Shown: positions 46,320 to 60,110 of the stretch, piece by piece | How the letters are laid out: the number at the start of each line of letters is the position of its first letter | Position numbering within the stretch: the first letter of the stretch is position 1 | NCBI GenBank assembly: GCA_033439265.1 | Contig: JAVTVX010000013.1 | Location: forward strand, 22,845,000 to 22,908,999 | Direction of reading: 5' to 3' | Source: Dillenia suffruticosa | Taxonomy: Eukaryota; Streptophyta; Magnoliopsida; Dilleniales; Dilleniaceae | DNA length: 64,000 bases | The notes under the pieces: model-generated | What the model was told of the DNA's origin: nothing | Database searches by the model: none | Seen by the model: the letters and a program-made list of their open reading frames with translations, nothing else | Translations under genes and position numbers: made by a program

Positions 46320-49260
46320 AGATCTTGTTCATGTCTTTGGTGAGCATATTATTCATATAATATATTGTGTTTTTATTTCTTGTGTGTAGTATAATGAACA
46401 AGACCTAATTTCATTTTTTGTGGTTTTTTTTTTTTAATTTGAGAAATTCTATATATTTTGTTTGGGTTGGTCGAAGAACCTTTGATGGGGTTTGGTTGGA
46501 TTTTGTAAAGTTAATTAAAGTGTGAAAAGGATTTTATCAAAGATGTATGAAGTACACTACAAGGAAAAAGAAACAAATGGTGATAGAGACTTGTCACTTT
46601 ACTACAACTCTACATGATTCTTTTGTGATCAAGGTGTTTTGCTGTTCTAAAGATGGGAATTTATTCCAAAGCCCATTTAACAAAATTGAATGTTTTTTTT
46701 TTCTTTCGACTTTTATTTATGTTCCATGCTAAAAATACTTAGATGGGTCTATTTCTTTGACAATATTGTTTAAATTTTTCTAATTTTGCTGGTGAGACAG
46801 AGAGAAAGAGAGATGGTTTTGGTGCATTGAACAGAAAAGTTTCACTATTATTCTGTGAAGGGGGTGAAAAGGGCAACATGGCACCAAAATGTTGAACTCA
46901 TTTTGGTAATGGAACTTTGTTAATCATATTAAATTGAGAATGAGCTTTGGTTTTCCAAGAGAAGCAAACATGCTCCATGATGACCGAGATGAATCTCTCT
47001 CAGATGGCTCAAATGTGCGTTCAAATATTTAATGTTGTCACTCTCTTGTATTGCATCAGAACTACAAGTAGTGTAAACCCAGAAAGAGAGAGAGAGAGAG
47101 AGAGAGTATAACCATGATTCACGTAAATTTTTCAGTACCAGCGTTTTTCTATTTTCAAAACTTTTTTCATTTATGAAATGTTTAATATACTAAATTAATT
47201 AATATTTATATAAAAATTTTTATATTTTCTATATTTATATATTTTTAATATTTAACAAATTATTTATTTATTTATTTATAATTTTTATTTTTTATATTAT
47301 TTGTTTTATTATCTATAATTATTTATTTGTTCATTTTAGATTTTTAGTATAATATGTGACTATTATATTATTTTTATAAATTAATTAATATTTACTTTAA
47401 AATCTTTATATTTTTTATATTTATACATTTATCCATGTTTGTATTTCCTGTATTTTTATAAAATGTCAATTTCTCATATATACATTTCTGTTTTTTAATT
47501 TTCTTTTCCGTACAACATAGATTATAATAGCTCATGTTTTTTTGCACTATCTTGTGCTGCAATGAGAGGTTATAGAAGAAGAAATTACGATAGTAAATTG
47601 ATCTCTCAAAAAAAAAAAAACTATAATTGTATATTTCATTATTTAAAGGAGAATATATTCACTATTTAGTCATACTTATCATACGTAAAAATCATTTTTG
47701 AAGATTTTTTTTTTTTTTTACTGAGAAAAAAAAGGAGAAAATTCTTTTCACATTGGATAGATGTAACAAGAAGATAAATTTACATCAGTGATCCAGAACA
47801 TTATTCTTCACTGAACTGAACCAAACACAGGAACTGTAAACTGGTAGAACAACCAATCAATCTGCTGATCAATATCCTTTTGTACTGGGTATAGAACATT
47901 CAGCACACCATTACCAGCACAGAACCACCAGATGGTCAATTTCTGATCAAACAGTCAACCTTTTAATTTCTAATCTTTCAACCCCATTTTCTGGCCCCAC
48001 ATAAAATCATCACGTTGCATGGCTCCTGATTGCATCAAAATTAATTCAAGATTGAACATATTTTAATCTCTGTATTGTATATTTTGATATGGCCCACGCA
48101 TATTTTATTTTTTAAAAAACTTAAAAGGTGAAAGGGTAAATGAAAAAAAATAGGCGGAACCTTAACACATGTTTTTGAACTTACCCTAACCTATAGCATC
48201 TTCTCTTTCATCTTCCATCAGTTTTTAATGGGTTCTGCAGGTTATTATGAAAGTTTGAAAAATGAAATAGAAAACTCATTTTCTATTCATGTTAATATAA
48301 AAAATTGACACTCGCGCCCAGGACGCTCTCCGTCGAAAGATAGCACAAGACTACCCAGCCAGGTCCGACTGCCGGTTATGAGTGGGCCTCGACATCTCTT
48401 CAGGGCCAAGCCTAAATTGGTCCGACCAGAGAAGCCCTTACCAATTTTACGCTCTGATTTGGGCTATTATCTGGAGTGGGAAGTCCGATCTGACCAAAAA
48501 TTTTTCACCATTCCTAAATATTTAGTCCTAATTTTGCTAAACTTAGGTAGACATTGCTCATTTTCATATAAACCCATTTTTGGAAAATAAATTTTGTTGT
48601 TTATAATCACAATGGTCATAATTTTTCAAATTCAGTTAGACACAACCACAATTCAAACCGAGTTGTGGAATCGAAAGAAACCAAACCGTGATCAGTAGTT
48701 CTTGAATCGGAACCGTGATTAACGGTTTAGGAAACTGAAGCGGAACCATGTCTAAAGGAGGAAAAAAAAAAAGAAGAAGAAAAACACTAGTCTGACGTTA
48801 ATTTTTGTTGGGGGGGGGGAGGAAACTTCCAAAGAGTAGCCAAATGCAAAATGTCAGTTAAAATTAAAACACCTGCAAGTGTAACAGAGAAATGATTTAA
48901 GTTGTTCTCATAAAGGAAGATATACATGCACAATAAAATAAAGGTAATGTTGAATATATTTATAAAAATTAAAAATTCCCATTTTATGGCAGGATATAGC
49001 TGACATGGCAAGATATAAATGGTGACACCCTGGACGACAAACCCTAACAAAGGAGAGTATGGACCAACCGTTGAAGGTGATGCTCTTTTTTCCACAAAGA
49101 CAGTTACGGACGTGAGGAGAAGTAATTACAGTTGACCATTTCTCTTTGTCCGGAGAACCAACAAAAGGAAATTCCTCGTTTTTCTCTCTTCCACCGTTTC
49201 GTCTCCTCCTGAGAAAACAAACAATGTCAAATTATGACCAAAAAAAGACTTAGCTTGGAA
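46320..49260. other. intergenic region
   Basis: No gene recognised. A short GA run lies near 47085-47106, very AT-rich sequence spans 47150-47480, and degenerate AACCG-type repeats lie around 48650-48750. A less AT-rich block at 48310-48500 may be a transposon scrap but shows no recognisable domain. Confidence 0.6.
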
Positions 49261-49343
49261 ATGGTTTTTTGATTGAATTCTTTGTTTGTTTACTTCAAAA
49301 TTTTTTCGGGGGTTTACTGGGATCTTCTACCGAATGGTCCAAA

Positions 49344-52300
49344 ATGTCTGTCCGGAGGACCATGACAATGAATTGGGAGGGACTGGGAGATGACGATGAT
49401 GATGATCATTTCTTCGAGTCATTTGATCGACTCTCAACGGCTGTCCCTCTCGATTTGCTGAGTTCTGACTCTGACAATGATGATTTCGATGACAGTAGGG
49501 TGTCGTTTGCCTCCGCGGTATCCTCAGCTTCGTCTCACAAATTCCGGGGCTTTGCTGCAACCACAATGCCCAAAAATTATGATATATGGATGGCAGCACC
49601 CGGATCCATCAGAGAGAGGAGGAAACGCCTCTTCCAAGGCATGGGGTTGGTTGGTGATAAAGAGCAACTCAGGCTTGCCAGCACGGTGACCAGGCGAGAC
49701 AATTCAGGAAATGGTGCCACAGAAAGTTCAACCAAAGACGGAGAATCAAAATTGGAAAGCACTACCTTACCACTACAACGGATTGTGCTCGTTCGCTCTA
49801 GGTCAGACGGAGACATGGAACCTTTATACCTGGATACCAAGAGGAGAAAAGAGCAACTAATCGGGACCATCTCAAAACAACGCCTTACAAGGACATTATC
49901 TACTTTAGCACCATGCGCTCGAGTCTGCAGATTGAATGCCAATGCTGTTGAAATATCCCAAAAAGATGCCGAAAACGCAGCTTCAATTCGGAAGAGTAGA
50001 GCATTATCTACTATGATGTCCAATAGCCGGTTTGGTACATTCTTTCTAATAAAGAATTTAGACACGGGAAAAGAGTTTATTGTGAAGGAGTTCGATGAGG
50101 ATGGGATGTGGAACAGGCTCCGTGATCTTCAGACAGGAAAGCAGATGACACTGGAAGAATTTGAAAAGTGCGTCGGGCATTCACCGGTTGTGAAAGAGTT
50201 GATGCGTCGTGAACAGGTGTCTACAGGCTCCGATGACAATCTTGAGAGGAAAGTAAGCACTAATTCGTATCTTTCAAAAAGCTTCAGATATAGCAAAAGA
50301 AGAGGGGTTGCTTTTTTTAAGAACATAAAGGGTGTTGCAAATTCAATGAGTGGATTGATTGGTGAGCAAAGGGAGCATTCATCTTCTGACCAGAAGACAA
50401 ACAAGAATGAATGGATAAAAGTTCGACAGCAGGGAAAATCCCATAAGGAGCTCAGTGCAATGCATTTGTGTCAAGAAATTCAGGCACATCAAGGTTCAAT
50501 ATGGACAATTAAGTTTAGTTTGGATTCGCATTACCTTGCAAGTGCAGGAGAAGACAGGGAAATTCATATTTGGGAAGTGCAGGAATGTGATGTCATGTCA
50601 TCAAGATTGCCTGATGATGTGTTTTCCATGTGTCACTCAACCCCACTTCATCCAATGGCAGGTTGTTCAACATACTCCTCACCTCTTCATCCCATGGCCG
50701 GTGGTTCTCCTCTTCATTCAGCTTGTGTTTCACCAGAGGGTTCACCGGAGCGAACATCTTCAACATTGTGGTCCCCGCCGTCTCACCTCATGGCAGGACA
50801 ATCAATGGATCGACCCCCACTTCCAGAGAAGAAGAAAAAGGGAAAGGGCTCTGCAAACAAAAAGGGTCAAATTCCCGACTATGTTTATGTACCAGAAACT
50901 GTCTTCTCACTCTCAGAAAAACCCATCTGCTCTTTCAAGGGTCATCTTGATGACGTCCTCGATCTTGCCTGGTCCAAATCTCAGGTTAGCTTCCAATACA
51001 CAATTTTTTTCGAAGTCAACGAGATTAATCTTTGCCGAGAAGATGACCCTTGCAACCCAAACATTGCAAGCATTTCATGTTCTATTAAGTCAAAATGCAA
51101 GCCTTGTCCTCGCCATTCAACCTGTTTATGTGGATTTGCAGCTACTCCTTTCATCTTCAATGGACAAGACTGTCAGGCTATGGGATATTGAGAGCAGAAG
51201 CTGTTTAAAGTTGTTTGCTCACAATGATTACGGTCAGTTGTCTCACCATTTTATTAACTCTTTAAGACAAATGACATTCTAGCATTAAAGTTCTCTCTAA
51301 TTTGCTTCTGTTCTGACTGTCTTTAATTAACAGTAACTTGTATACAGTTCAATCCAGTGGATGAGCGATATTTTATCAGTGGTTCTCTTGATGCAAAGGT
51401 TCGGATATGGAGCATACCCGCATGCAGTGTTGTAAATTGGACAGATCTTCATGAGATGGTTACTGCTGCTAGCTTCAGCCCTGATGGCCAGGTGAACTTC
51501 CTTCACATCTCAGCTAGATTTTTGCTCAAAACATTCAAAAAATTTGGGCATGGCGAAAAACTGAAATTGATATTCACAATGACATTGATCAAAAGGAGGC
51601 AAAAGGAACTAATTTAGAGCATATCTTCAAAAAATGAAAAAAGAAAAGATATAGAAACCAAGTCGTCCATTGAGTTATTTGTAATGACGATGACATGTTC
51701 ACACTAACAACTTGCTGTATAATTTCATCATTGAAGGGTGCCATTGTTGGTTCGCACAAAGGGAGTTGCCGCTTGTATGACACTGCTGGTAACAAGCCGT
51801 TATGTTCTTCATTTTGCAGTGCATCATAGTTTAATTTCTTATGGTTAATCCTCTTATATGTCTCCATTTTGATTGTGCCACAGACACATTAAAAGCATAC
51901 TAACCGCTCCTTTTATTAATGGCCCAGATTGCAAACTAGAGCAAATAGGTCAAATCACTCTTCCAAACAAGAAAAAGTCTAATCCTAAAAAGATTACAGG
52001 TTTCCAGGTAATTGGATGTTATCCTTCCCAACTCAAACACCTATAAATCTGTCATTCAAACTACCTTCTTCACCAGTTTGCGACACTTATAAGGAGGTAA
52101 AGCCAAGCTAATCCAATTCATCTTTGAACAGCATGCCCCGGAGAATCCCTCTGAAGTGCTTATTACTTCTGCGGACTCCAGAATCCGAATTTATGATGGC
52201 TCAGACTTGATCCACAAATTTACAGGTACCATCAAAGGCTCGAGCACTATTCATGCTTTTACCTACTAATGGTAATCAACTTAAAAACCAGGTTTCCGAA

Positions 52301-52992
52301 ACACAAGCAGTCAAATATCAGCTTCATTTACTCCTGATGGGAAATATGTGGTGTCTGCTAGTGAAGATTCTCAAGTGTATATATGGAAGCGTGAAGAAAG
52401 TCGAAACACGAGTGGAGGAAAAAGTAAATCTTGTATCACGGCTAGATCTTACGAGTACTTCCACTGTAAAGATGTTTCAGTGGCAATACCATGGAATGGT
52501 AGCCTAAAGGTTGAGCCACCGGCTGTGCCAGTGCATTCCAAAAGACACTCAAAACGCTCTACTCCACCACCATCTTCTTCTAATAACTCTCCAACTAAAG
52601 AAGATAATAACCTGGGTACAAGTAAAAGGCAATTGCCACCACTTCCCAAGAAAAATAGCATGTCAGAGAGAGCTTCAGCCTCCCCAGAGGATGAGCTAAC
52701 ATCTCCACTGGACCCTGGAATAGGAAGCAGCGAGTCATTCACTTCACCCGCTGCCTCCATAAGGTATAATGATTCACCTTCAATATCCGCCTCAAGCAAT
52801 TTTTCATCTGCAATTTGGTCCCCATCGTGGTCATTTTTGGATGCTGGAAGCAGTCAACAAACCACGCAAGCAACAGCATGGGGTATGGTAATTGTAACAG
52901 CTGGTGTTGAAGGAACTATCAAGGTTTATCAAAATTTTGGGCTGCCAATTAGGGTTGGTCGGCAAGCACATCTCTTCAAAGACCTGACATAA
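49344..52992 (+). CDS. WD40 repeat protein (plant WDR44-like group)
   Basis: Seven exons: 49344-50984, 51142-51232, 51334-51491, 51737-51788, 51928-52007, 52132-52225 and 52292-52992, giving 938 residues. The N-terminal ~370 residues are acidic and Ser-rich and include [20 protein letters not shown] and an [20 protein letters not shown] motif. WD repeats begin near residue 380 ([12 protein letters not shown], ending IHIWEV). After a proline/serine linker they continue with [65 protein letters not shown] and [21 protein letters not shown] final strand near the C-terminus reads [14 protein letters not shown]40 propellers are scaffolds; the plant members of this group have no well-established function. 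The first ATG in frame is 49344. A four-codon upstream ORF lies at 49261. Confidence 0.93.
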
Positions 52993-54670
52993 GCAGGTTT
53001 TTAGTGAATATGGGAAGCCCAACTTAGATCCTTGCTCCCCACCCACTCCAAAGGGATAAAAAAAAAAAAAAAAAAAAAAGAATTCCCTGCCTAGAAGATG
53101 AATCAAATCCGGTGCATTCATATACCTTTCTTAGTCGGTCGACAAATCAAGCCTCATATGGTGAAATGAAACTGTACACGGTTTTACAAATATTCTCATA
53201 TGCAGTTTTGATGGATAATGGAAAAGTATATAATTTTTTGACAACTATCCCACACCAAAATTACCCCAGTATTTTACTGAAGCAATTCGTGACTTACACC
53301 AGATTCAGTTCCTGAGTTCACTGCAAAACTGTTAGAACTCTCACATATCGAACTTAGAAACACACAAGCTAGTCTGCTGTTAGCCAACTAGGTCTGTGGC
53401 ATTCCTAAAGATACACATCATAGTACTATGGAAGTGTTTGAATTTTTAGTTTATCAAAATTGGCTCCAGTGCAGTAGTTGTTTAGAATCAACAACAGCTA
53501 TTTTTGCAAACTGATTCATAGAGATATGCGTCTATAAGTAAACTATCTAAGCTGTCCAATCTCTCACAGGAGGAGCCTGCCTCCTAACTTCCACACTATC
53601 ATTTGCAGTGTCTGGCATTGGTTGAAGGAATTTAGAAGGGAGACATTAACATTTACTTAATTTTCTTAATACAAATTGGTTAGTAAAATGCATACACTAC
53701 ATCCAATGACAACATGAAAAAGTTGAATTTTGCTGGTGCTAATGTTGTAAAATAATATGCCCTTGTACTAAAAAAAATTTACCACCCTCAAAAATTCAAC
53801 TATCAATGATGCCAAATTTAATTTTTATTTTTTTACTAAAAATTTATTATTTTTCAATATTACAAGTAAAAAAATATAAAATACAAACAATTTGAGATTT
53901 CTTAAATAATCCCTTAACAACTCAAATTTTTGTATTTGATTTTTTCTCTTTCTTTTTTGGACGCATTTTAAGGAATGTTTCTTGTTCAGCACCGGAGAGC
54001 GGACACCTGAGTGCGTTGGATCTAAGTTGGTTCCCTTTTTCTTTTTTTATGAAACGTGCCAGAGAGGTTGAGGGAGAGAGAAAGAGAGAGAGTTTCTCTC
54101 TTGTCAATGAACACGACAACTTTAATTGAGAGGAGAGATCTTTCTTATCCCTCTCTCTCTCTCTCTGGTCTCTCAAACAAAATTTCTCTCTCCATCCAAA
54201 ACTCTCTCAATCTTCCTTCATGCTTTTTTTTTTTTTTTTTTTTATTAATATCTATTCCAACATTCAAAATACATAATTTATAAAGATTCAGTGAAAAAGG
54301 AAAGGAAGAAGACACATATGAAAAATATTTTATCAACGTGGTAAGGTTGAGTTTTTTGTAAAGTGCATTTAGGATTTTAAACCGAATTATTTATTTATAA
54401 TTTAATCTAAAAACGATTGTAATTTTAATTTGATTAAAAAAATATGAATAATGATTAAACAATTATCCATAAAATTTTGATTTGAATTAATACAAATTAA
54501 AGCAATTTTAATTTTAATTTAACTAAAGTGGCCCCCGGCTTTCTTTCGATTTTAAGTAACTCAAAAACCGTTCTATCGCCTTATCAGTGCCTTTGCCAGA
54601 TTGGACACACAAGACCGTCTCTTTGACAGAAGCAGAGCAAATGTGAGCCCATTGTCCTAATTATGAACGA
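52993..54670. other. intergenic region
   Basis: No gene recognised. The first part is the 3' flank of the WD40 gene, with an A run at 53057-53078. The rest is AT-rich, with GA/CT-rich sequence around 54060-54200 and a T run near 54225. Confidence 0.6.
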
Positions 54671-54675
54671 TTCTA

Positions 54676-54685
54676 ACGACGTCGT
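54676..54685. promoter_or_regulatory. ACGACGTCGT palindrome upstream of the 285-residue protein gene
   Basis: TAACGACGTCGTTTC, with the core ~120 bp upstream of the start codon, at a position similar to the same motif upstream of ALG10. Confidence 0.55.
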
Positions 54686-54802
54686 TTCACCGACCCTAAT
54701 TTTGAATTTCAAAACCCTTCAAGACCGCGCTCATCAACTGACAACCCAACCCAAGAAAAGAAGACCACCTCTACTCAGCCCATCTGAATCTCACCGGAGA
54801 AA

Positions 54803-57800
54803 ATGGCGTCGCCGATACAATTCCCCATCGACGACAAGGAACTCGACGACGCCGCCCTATGGGCCGTTATCGACTCCGCTGCAGCCTCATACTCCTCAAC
54901 CAAATCCTGCAAGCTTGTCCCTCTCAAGCCCTCCAACTTCCATCCCCAATCTCCAATCTCCTTCTCCACACCCTCTCGTCCGACAAAGTTATCCAAAAAC
55001 ACTAGACGGCTCCCCCAAAGCGAGGTTGTGCAGCACCGTCCGCAGAAGATGGCCAAATCTTGCGTCACGGAGATGAGTGAAACGAGTCCGCCTCTCGCTG
55101 TTGTGAAGCACGTCCAGCGATCTCCGATTGTGACTTCCCCTTATTCGTATCCTTCGCCAGAGAATGGGAGGTTTACAGTGACAGAAGTGAGTCCTGTTCC
55201 GGAGGTGAATCACAGGCAGCTTGAGGAAAGAGAGAACGCGGATAAGCACTGCTTGTCCGGTCGCTTTCCTTCGGTTTCGGCATTCAAAGACTACCAAAAC
55301 GCAGCAATGGCGGTAAATTACTTACCTCTGGAATGAGTAGCCCTAAAGCGCTCAATAAGTTCGTTAAATTGCGGCAATGGAGTCTTTTCAATAATTAGGT
55401 TTACTAGTCTTGCTGGCTCTTGAATGACTGATTGCCGAGGACCAATGTCGCTTGTGATTTTCTGTCCAATGTATACGCAGCAAAGTCAACAGCTGGATTT
55501 AAGTAATTTTAGGATGTGTAGAATAACCATATTTGCCTGTAATTGCTATTAACCTAGGGGTGTTGTTATGGTACAAGCAGATGAGTTGCTGAAGTAGCAA
55601 CAAGCTTTTTTTTTTTTTTGCACAAGATTTCCATTTATTCGGCTTTTTTGGGGGGGTTCAATTGGAGGAGGGATGGTCTGTTGGTTGAGAAGTGCTTGTA
55701 TGGGATAAGTGCTTTTTTGGGGGCTAGTTCATAGCTTTCTTACTCAAACGATTTTGGACTAATAATAATTTCAAAACTCTTTCTGCCAAAAACTTTGTTT
55801 GGTATGAAAAATCCTAGTGTTTCTATCTAAAAATTTTTTGCTCTAATTGCCTAAAGTTACTTTATGAAATGGAGAAATATGGCATACATTCTGATATATA
55901 GAGCTTTAGAAGAAGACAAATGCATCATTACCGTGCTTGTGGAGTTCTTGAATAAGTTGATTTTCTTTATCAAATACCTTAATTTTCACCAATGAAAGTT
56001 GAATGAACCATAAAGAGCATAAAAAAATGCACTTTCTTGCATCTTCTGTTCTTGTGTATATTCAATAGTCTATACGTTCAACACTCAATTGTGCTCTTAT
56101 GTCAATTTGGCCTGTTAAATCAGTTTTGCACTTAGCTTTATGTTTCTTTATTACACAGCCATCAGGAAAAGGTCTCATATGTTTTTTAGTAACTGTACTA
56201 TGGTTTTTGACAATTTGATTACTTCTATAATATTCAATCATAACTGCTGGCCTGTCACTCCATTTGACAGATTCTGGAGAAAACTGATTACACAATGATA
56301 TCAGGGAATCCCTTTATTAAAAAGTCTGGTAAATTCACACGCTCTAATGTTCTTATTTTGCCTTTGGCAGAGTAATGGATTTCTTATGGAGCAATTGTGT
56401 CTTTTTAGGTTGGAGGAAGATATCATTTTACTTCAACCTCTCTTATGAAATACGAGACAAAACCATAGAGTTTGATGACAACCAAAATGTTCTGCGTGCT
56501 GAATTTGTAGTTCGGGCATTCATGCAGTATGTTTCTCTGGCTTTCATAATCAGAGGCAATTTACAAGCCATTTTTCTTTGTTAAAAATTACGTTCTCTGA
56601 TTGCTAATGAGTATCCTTATCTCATTCTAGAGGTGGTAGGTTTTCAGATGGCTGGGGCTCATGTGATAGACGGGAAAAGCGATTCACAAAACCAAATCAT
56701 GATATTCCTAGCACAGCAGAAACCAGAGCAAAAAATAAAGCATGCCAGGTAGGGTTTATCTTTTGCCTACTGTTGGCCCATATGTCAATTGATAATTGAT
56801 AAATTTTATGAATTAAAAGATTATTTGCTGATTAAGCAATCACATTCTGGCTACCCTCCCTTATGTGGTCCCTCCTTTTGCTTGCTGACTATGATAATGT
56901 AGGACTAAATCCACACAATGTACCGAATCATATGATATACTTGCTGACTATGTTAGAACAAGTGACCTTGGCTTATTTTTGTTTGCTTGACCGACCTTTG
57001 CTATGCTAACAATCATGCTACTTGGCAAGGTTTGTGATTTAAAAGTTCTTTTGACTCACTTGAGCTTCAAAGATTGGACAGACAAGGAGTCACCATAAAA
57101 TATGTGTCAACTGCTTGCTGGAGGAAACTGCATTTCATGTTATCTAGATGTGTTTGCTGAGAGTGACAGCCACATAGTAAAAATCATCTTGCGAAGACCC
57201 TAACTTAATTCTTTTATCCAATCTGATTTTTCTCCATTTGTGGTCTGGATCCCTCACATAAATGCTTTTATAAAGCATGTAGTGTTTTCCTCTCCTGCTT
57301 GAATTAGAAACCTATGTAGGCATGGAGTTGGTGTATGGTCCACTATTTTAGTAAAGGGAACAATTAAAAAATTCATAGTTGAAATTGAATTATGCATAGA
57401 ACCCAATTCCCATGAAATTGAGAATGGAGCTTGGAGTTGAATGTTGAACGTCTTCAATTATTGTTCTTCTACTCCAAAATCATTTGACTAGTCAATAGTT
57501 TTTATTTACCAATGAACCTGTTATCTTGCTTGCTCTGCAATGATTTGTGTGTTCTGCATTGGACTAAAAAAAATGGGAATCTGCTTGGCCTGAGCTTCCT
57601 TTTTCATATTGTGTTGTATATAACCATAACCACCATTCAAGCCCATCCTGTGCTCTACTTTTTCCCTTTTACTCATCAAAATTAACCGGGTCTGTGTCCT
57701 TACTGTTGCATTCTGGAAGCGCCAAACAACGTAATTTACCGGCAGTATATGTTTCTTCCATTGTGTTCTGCTACTAACTAGCTTACCTTTTCCTTTGCAG

Positions 57801-57854
57801 GACTTGCTAGGAATTGGAGAATACCGGCCTGGTGCAGGCAACAATCCACATTAA
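54803..57854 (+). CDS. conserved plant protein with an ETRA-type C-terminal motif, function unknown
   Basis: Five exons: 54803-55312, 56271-56328, 56409-56526, 56631-56748 and 57801-57854. Phases agree and give 285 residues. The N-terminal 170 residues (MASPIQFPIDDKELDDAALW) are Ser/Pro-rich and probably disordered. The C-terminal ~110 residues look folded: TMISGNPFIKKSGWRKISFY, then IEFDDNQNVLRAEFVVRAFM, then FSDGWGSCDRREKRF, then TAETRAKNKACQDLLG (~257-272). The layout (beta strands, then an E-T-R-A helix) recalls phage and Rad52-like single-strand annealing proteins, which carry an ETRAxxRAL-type helix. That is my inference from a motif, not an identification. No signal peptide or membrane segment is evident. 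Conservation is concentrated in the C-terminal half. I do not know a gene name. Confidence 0.8.
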
Positions 57855-60110
57855 ATCACTCCACAATTGAATCAAATAAGTGATTCCAGTCTGGTAAATT
57901 TGATAAGAACAAATGCGAAGGAAGAAAGAAAGAATCATATTGTATACTAGCTAGAAATTTAACTGATGTTGAAATGCATGGCCTTAATGTTTGTATTGCA
58001 TAAGAAAAGATGTGGGGAAAATTTAAAATCATCCAATATATAATGTCATAGAACCTCTCTATGCCAAGTTTTCTTTGTAATGGTATTACTTGAAAGTTTC
58101 CATCCCCTTTTCTTAAAAATTTCAATAGATGTTTGTTCGATGAATTAATAGTACTTACTGAGGGTGACAACTTTTTGATGCATAAACCTCTTTTGTTGTT
58201 GATGATATTTAATTTTGGATTTTTTGTGCATTACTTTCACAAATCTTATGAACTACGTTGGTCAACATTTGATGATAAACAGGTAAAAATCAAGGGCGAG
58301 GATGGATGAGGTCTCTTGAATGGTAATTCCGTTATCCTTTTTGGGTAATGTGTAGTGGGTGTGGGTGAATAAACCCATGACAATGTTGGGAGCTGCTCGT
58401 AAACAATCACAAGCATTGTGTATAAAGGGGAGGAATATTAGTGGTGAGGAGACGACAATAAACAAACACATCACAAGTTGTCCACTAAGAGGATTTAGAA
58501 ATATTTCCTTTAGAATCTGGCCGGTGGATTCCATTTATTTCTTGGGGTTTGGCTGTTTCCTACAATAGCTTAAATGACATTTTTCCTCTATGTACTTATT
58601 GCATCTGCACTCTTAACTCGAGGAGGAAGTTCACCTCATTTACCTTATATGCTTTTGCTTTTGGTTTCATCACACAAATAAAGGTCTTTCAATTTTGCCA
58701 GAAAGCTTGAATTGGTATTTTGTATTTAGCAATAGGTCTATTATATTTTCATTATCTCACCTTATTTCGATTAAACGCAATCACCTCATCTTCTCTCTCA
58801 TTTAAACTTTCAATTTAAATGGAATGGAGAGGAAAGAGCAATTAGTGTTAAATTTATGATGTCTTGAGGTGCCCTTTGATTTGCAGAGCCTGTCGAAAGG
58901 TGATGATGAAACAACAATTAAGTACTACACCCATGGCAAGACAGCTGAGAGGGTGAGACAAAGAAAGAGAGAGAACGTGACAGAGTTTGTACGTGTTACA
59001 GTTTCCAATCCATCATTGGACATGAAGGAAGATAAGTTTGAATCAAATTATAGCATAAATTCCCTTGGGGGGGCTGAATTATGGAAAATCTCAGAGTTTA
59101 AAATTACTAGGTGCTTGTGAACAAGAAAACAATGGCTCTTACACAAGTAAAAATTCTATCATAGCAATATAGGAGATGTTTGACCGATGAACTCTGAGTG
59201 TGACGGTTGGACGTTAAATTCTTTAATTAAAATTTTGAATTTAAATTTTGGGAATAGATATATAAGTTTTGGGATAGCTAAGGGTTCTACAGTATTCGGC
59301 TAGATTAGTTGGATTAAACTCAAATATTACTCAGTTACTGGTATCCATTTACAAATATATATATATATATATATAAAAGAGATTTTTGGCTTGATTTATT
59401 TAAATTTTAAGTTATGAATAATTTAATTGTAAATCAATTTGAAATTCAGTAATTTAACTATTTAGCAAAATTATTAAAAATTATTCTAATTAATTTTAAA
59501 TTTTTAGCTGAAAGTGCTCAAAAGAATTATAAGTTAAAATAACAAAAAAATAATATTTGTTAATATATGATTAAAAAGATTATGGGAATGTTTATTTGAA
59601 GGAAAAAGTTATTGGGGGTGTTACATTTTCCAAAACCCAAATTATTATTTTTTTTGTTGTATAAAAATTTAAATATAGAATTATCATATTTGGGAGAAAG
59701 TTTACATTACTAGATTGTTCCCTTTTAAGTCTCCGGACCCAAATTATATTGTTGTCTTTCTTCTTATGCAATCCGTCATTGGTCATATTGAACGATAGGT
59801 CTGGATCAAATTATAGCATAAAATACCAAAATCTGTACCAACCCAATCCTCACCCATCAAGCCCATAAAAAAATTGGAGAATTAGAAAGAATATTTGAGA
59901 TAATACTGTAACGCGGAGGGGCAATAAGGTCATTTTGTCCCTAGCCATCCACTGCAAGTCACCCAAAAACCGAACGTTCGAATTCCTCACACAGCCCTCC
60001 CATAATCCCATTCCCAAACACTTTCAAGATTTAGGGTTTTATCTTCACACGCTCTCTCTGTCTCTCTCTATGAAACCTTCATTTTTCAAAATTTAATTTC
60101 TCCATGGGGT
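57855..60110. other. intergenic region
   Basis: No gene recognised. An open frame at 58869-59120 (KYYTHGKTAERVRQRKREN) is charged but isolated, with no clear domain. A decayed SINE-like stretch may lie at 59210-59340. A TA microsatellite lies at 59354-59375. Confidence 0.55.
59354..59375. repeat. (TA)n microsatellite
   Basis: A perfect TA run in intergenic sequence. Confidence 0.9.

Noticed and set aside
58869..59120. Possible extra exon of the 285-residue protein (charged RQRKREN frame)
   Set aside because: The upstream gene already ends with a conserved C-terminus and stop. This frame lies 1 kb further on with no matching donor.
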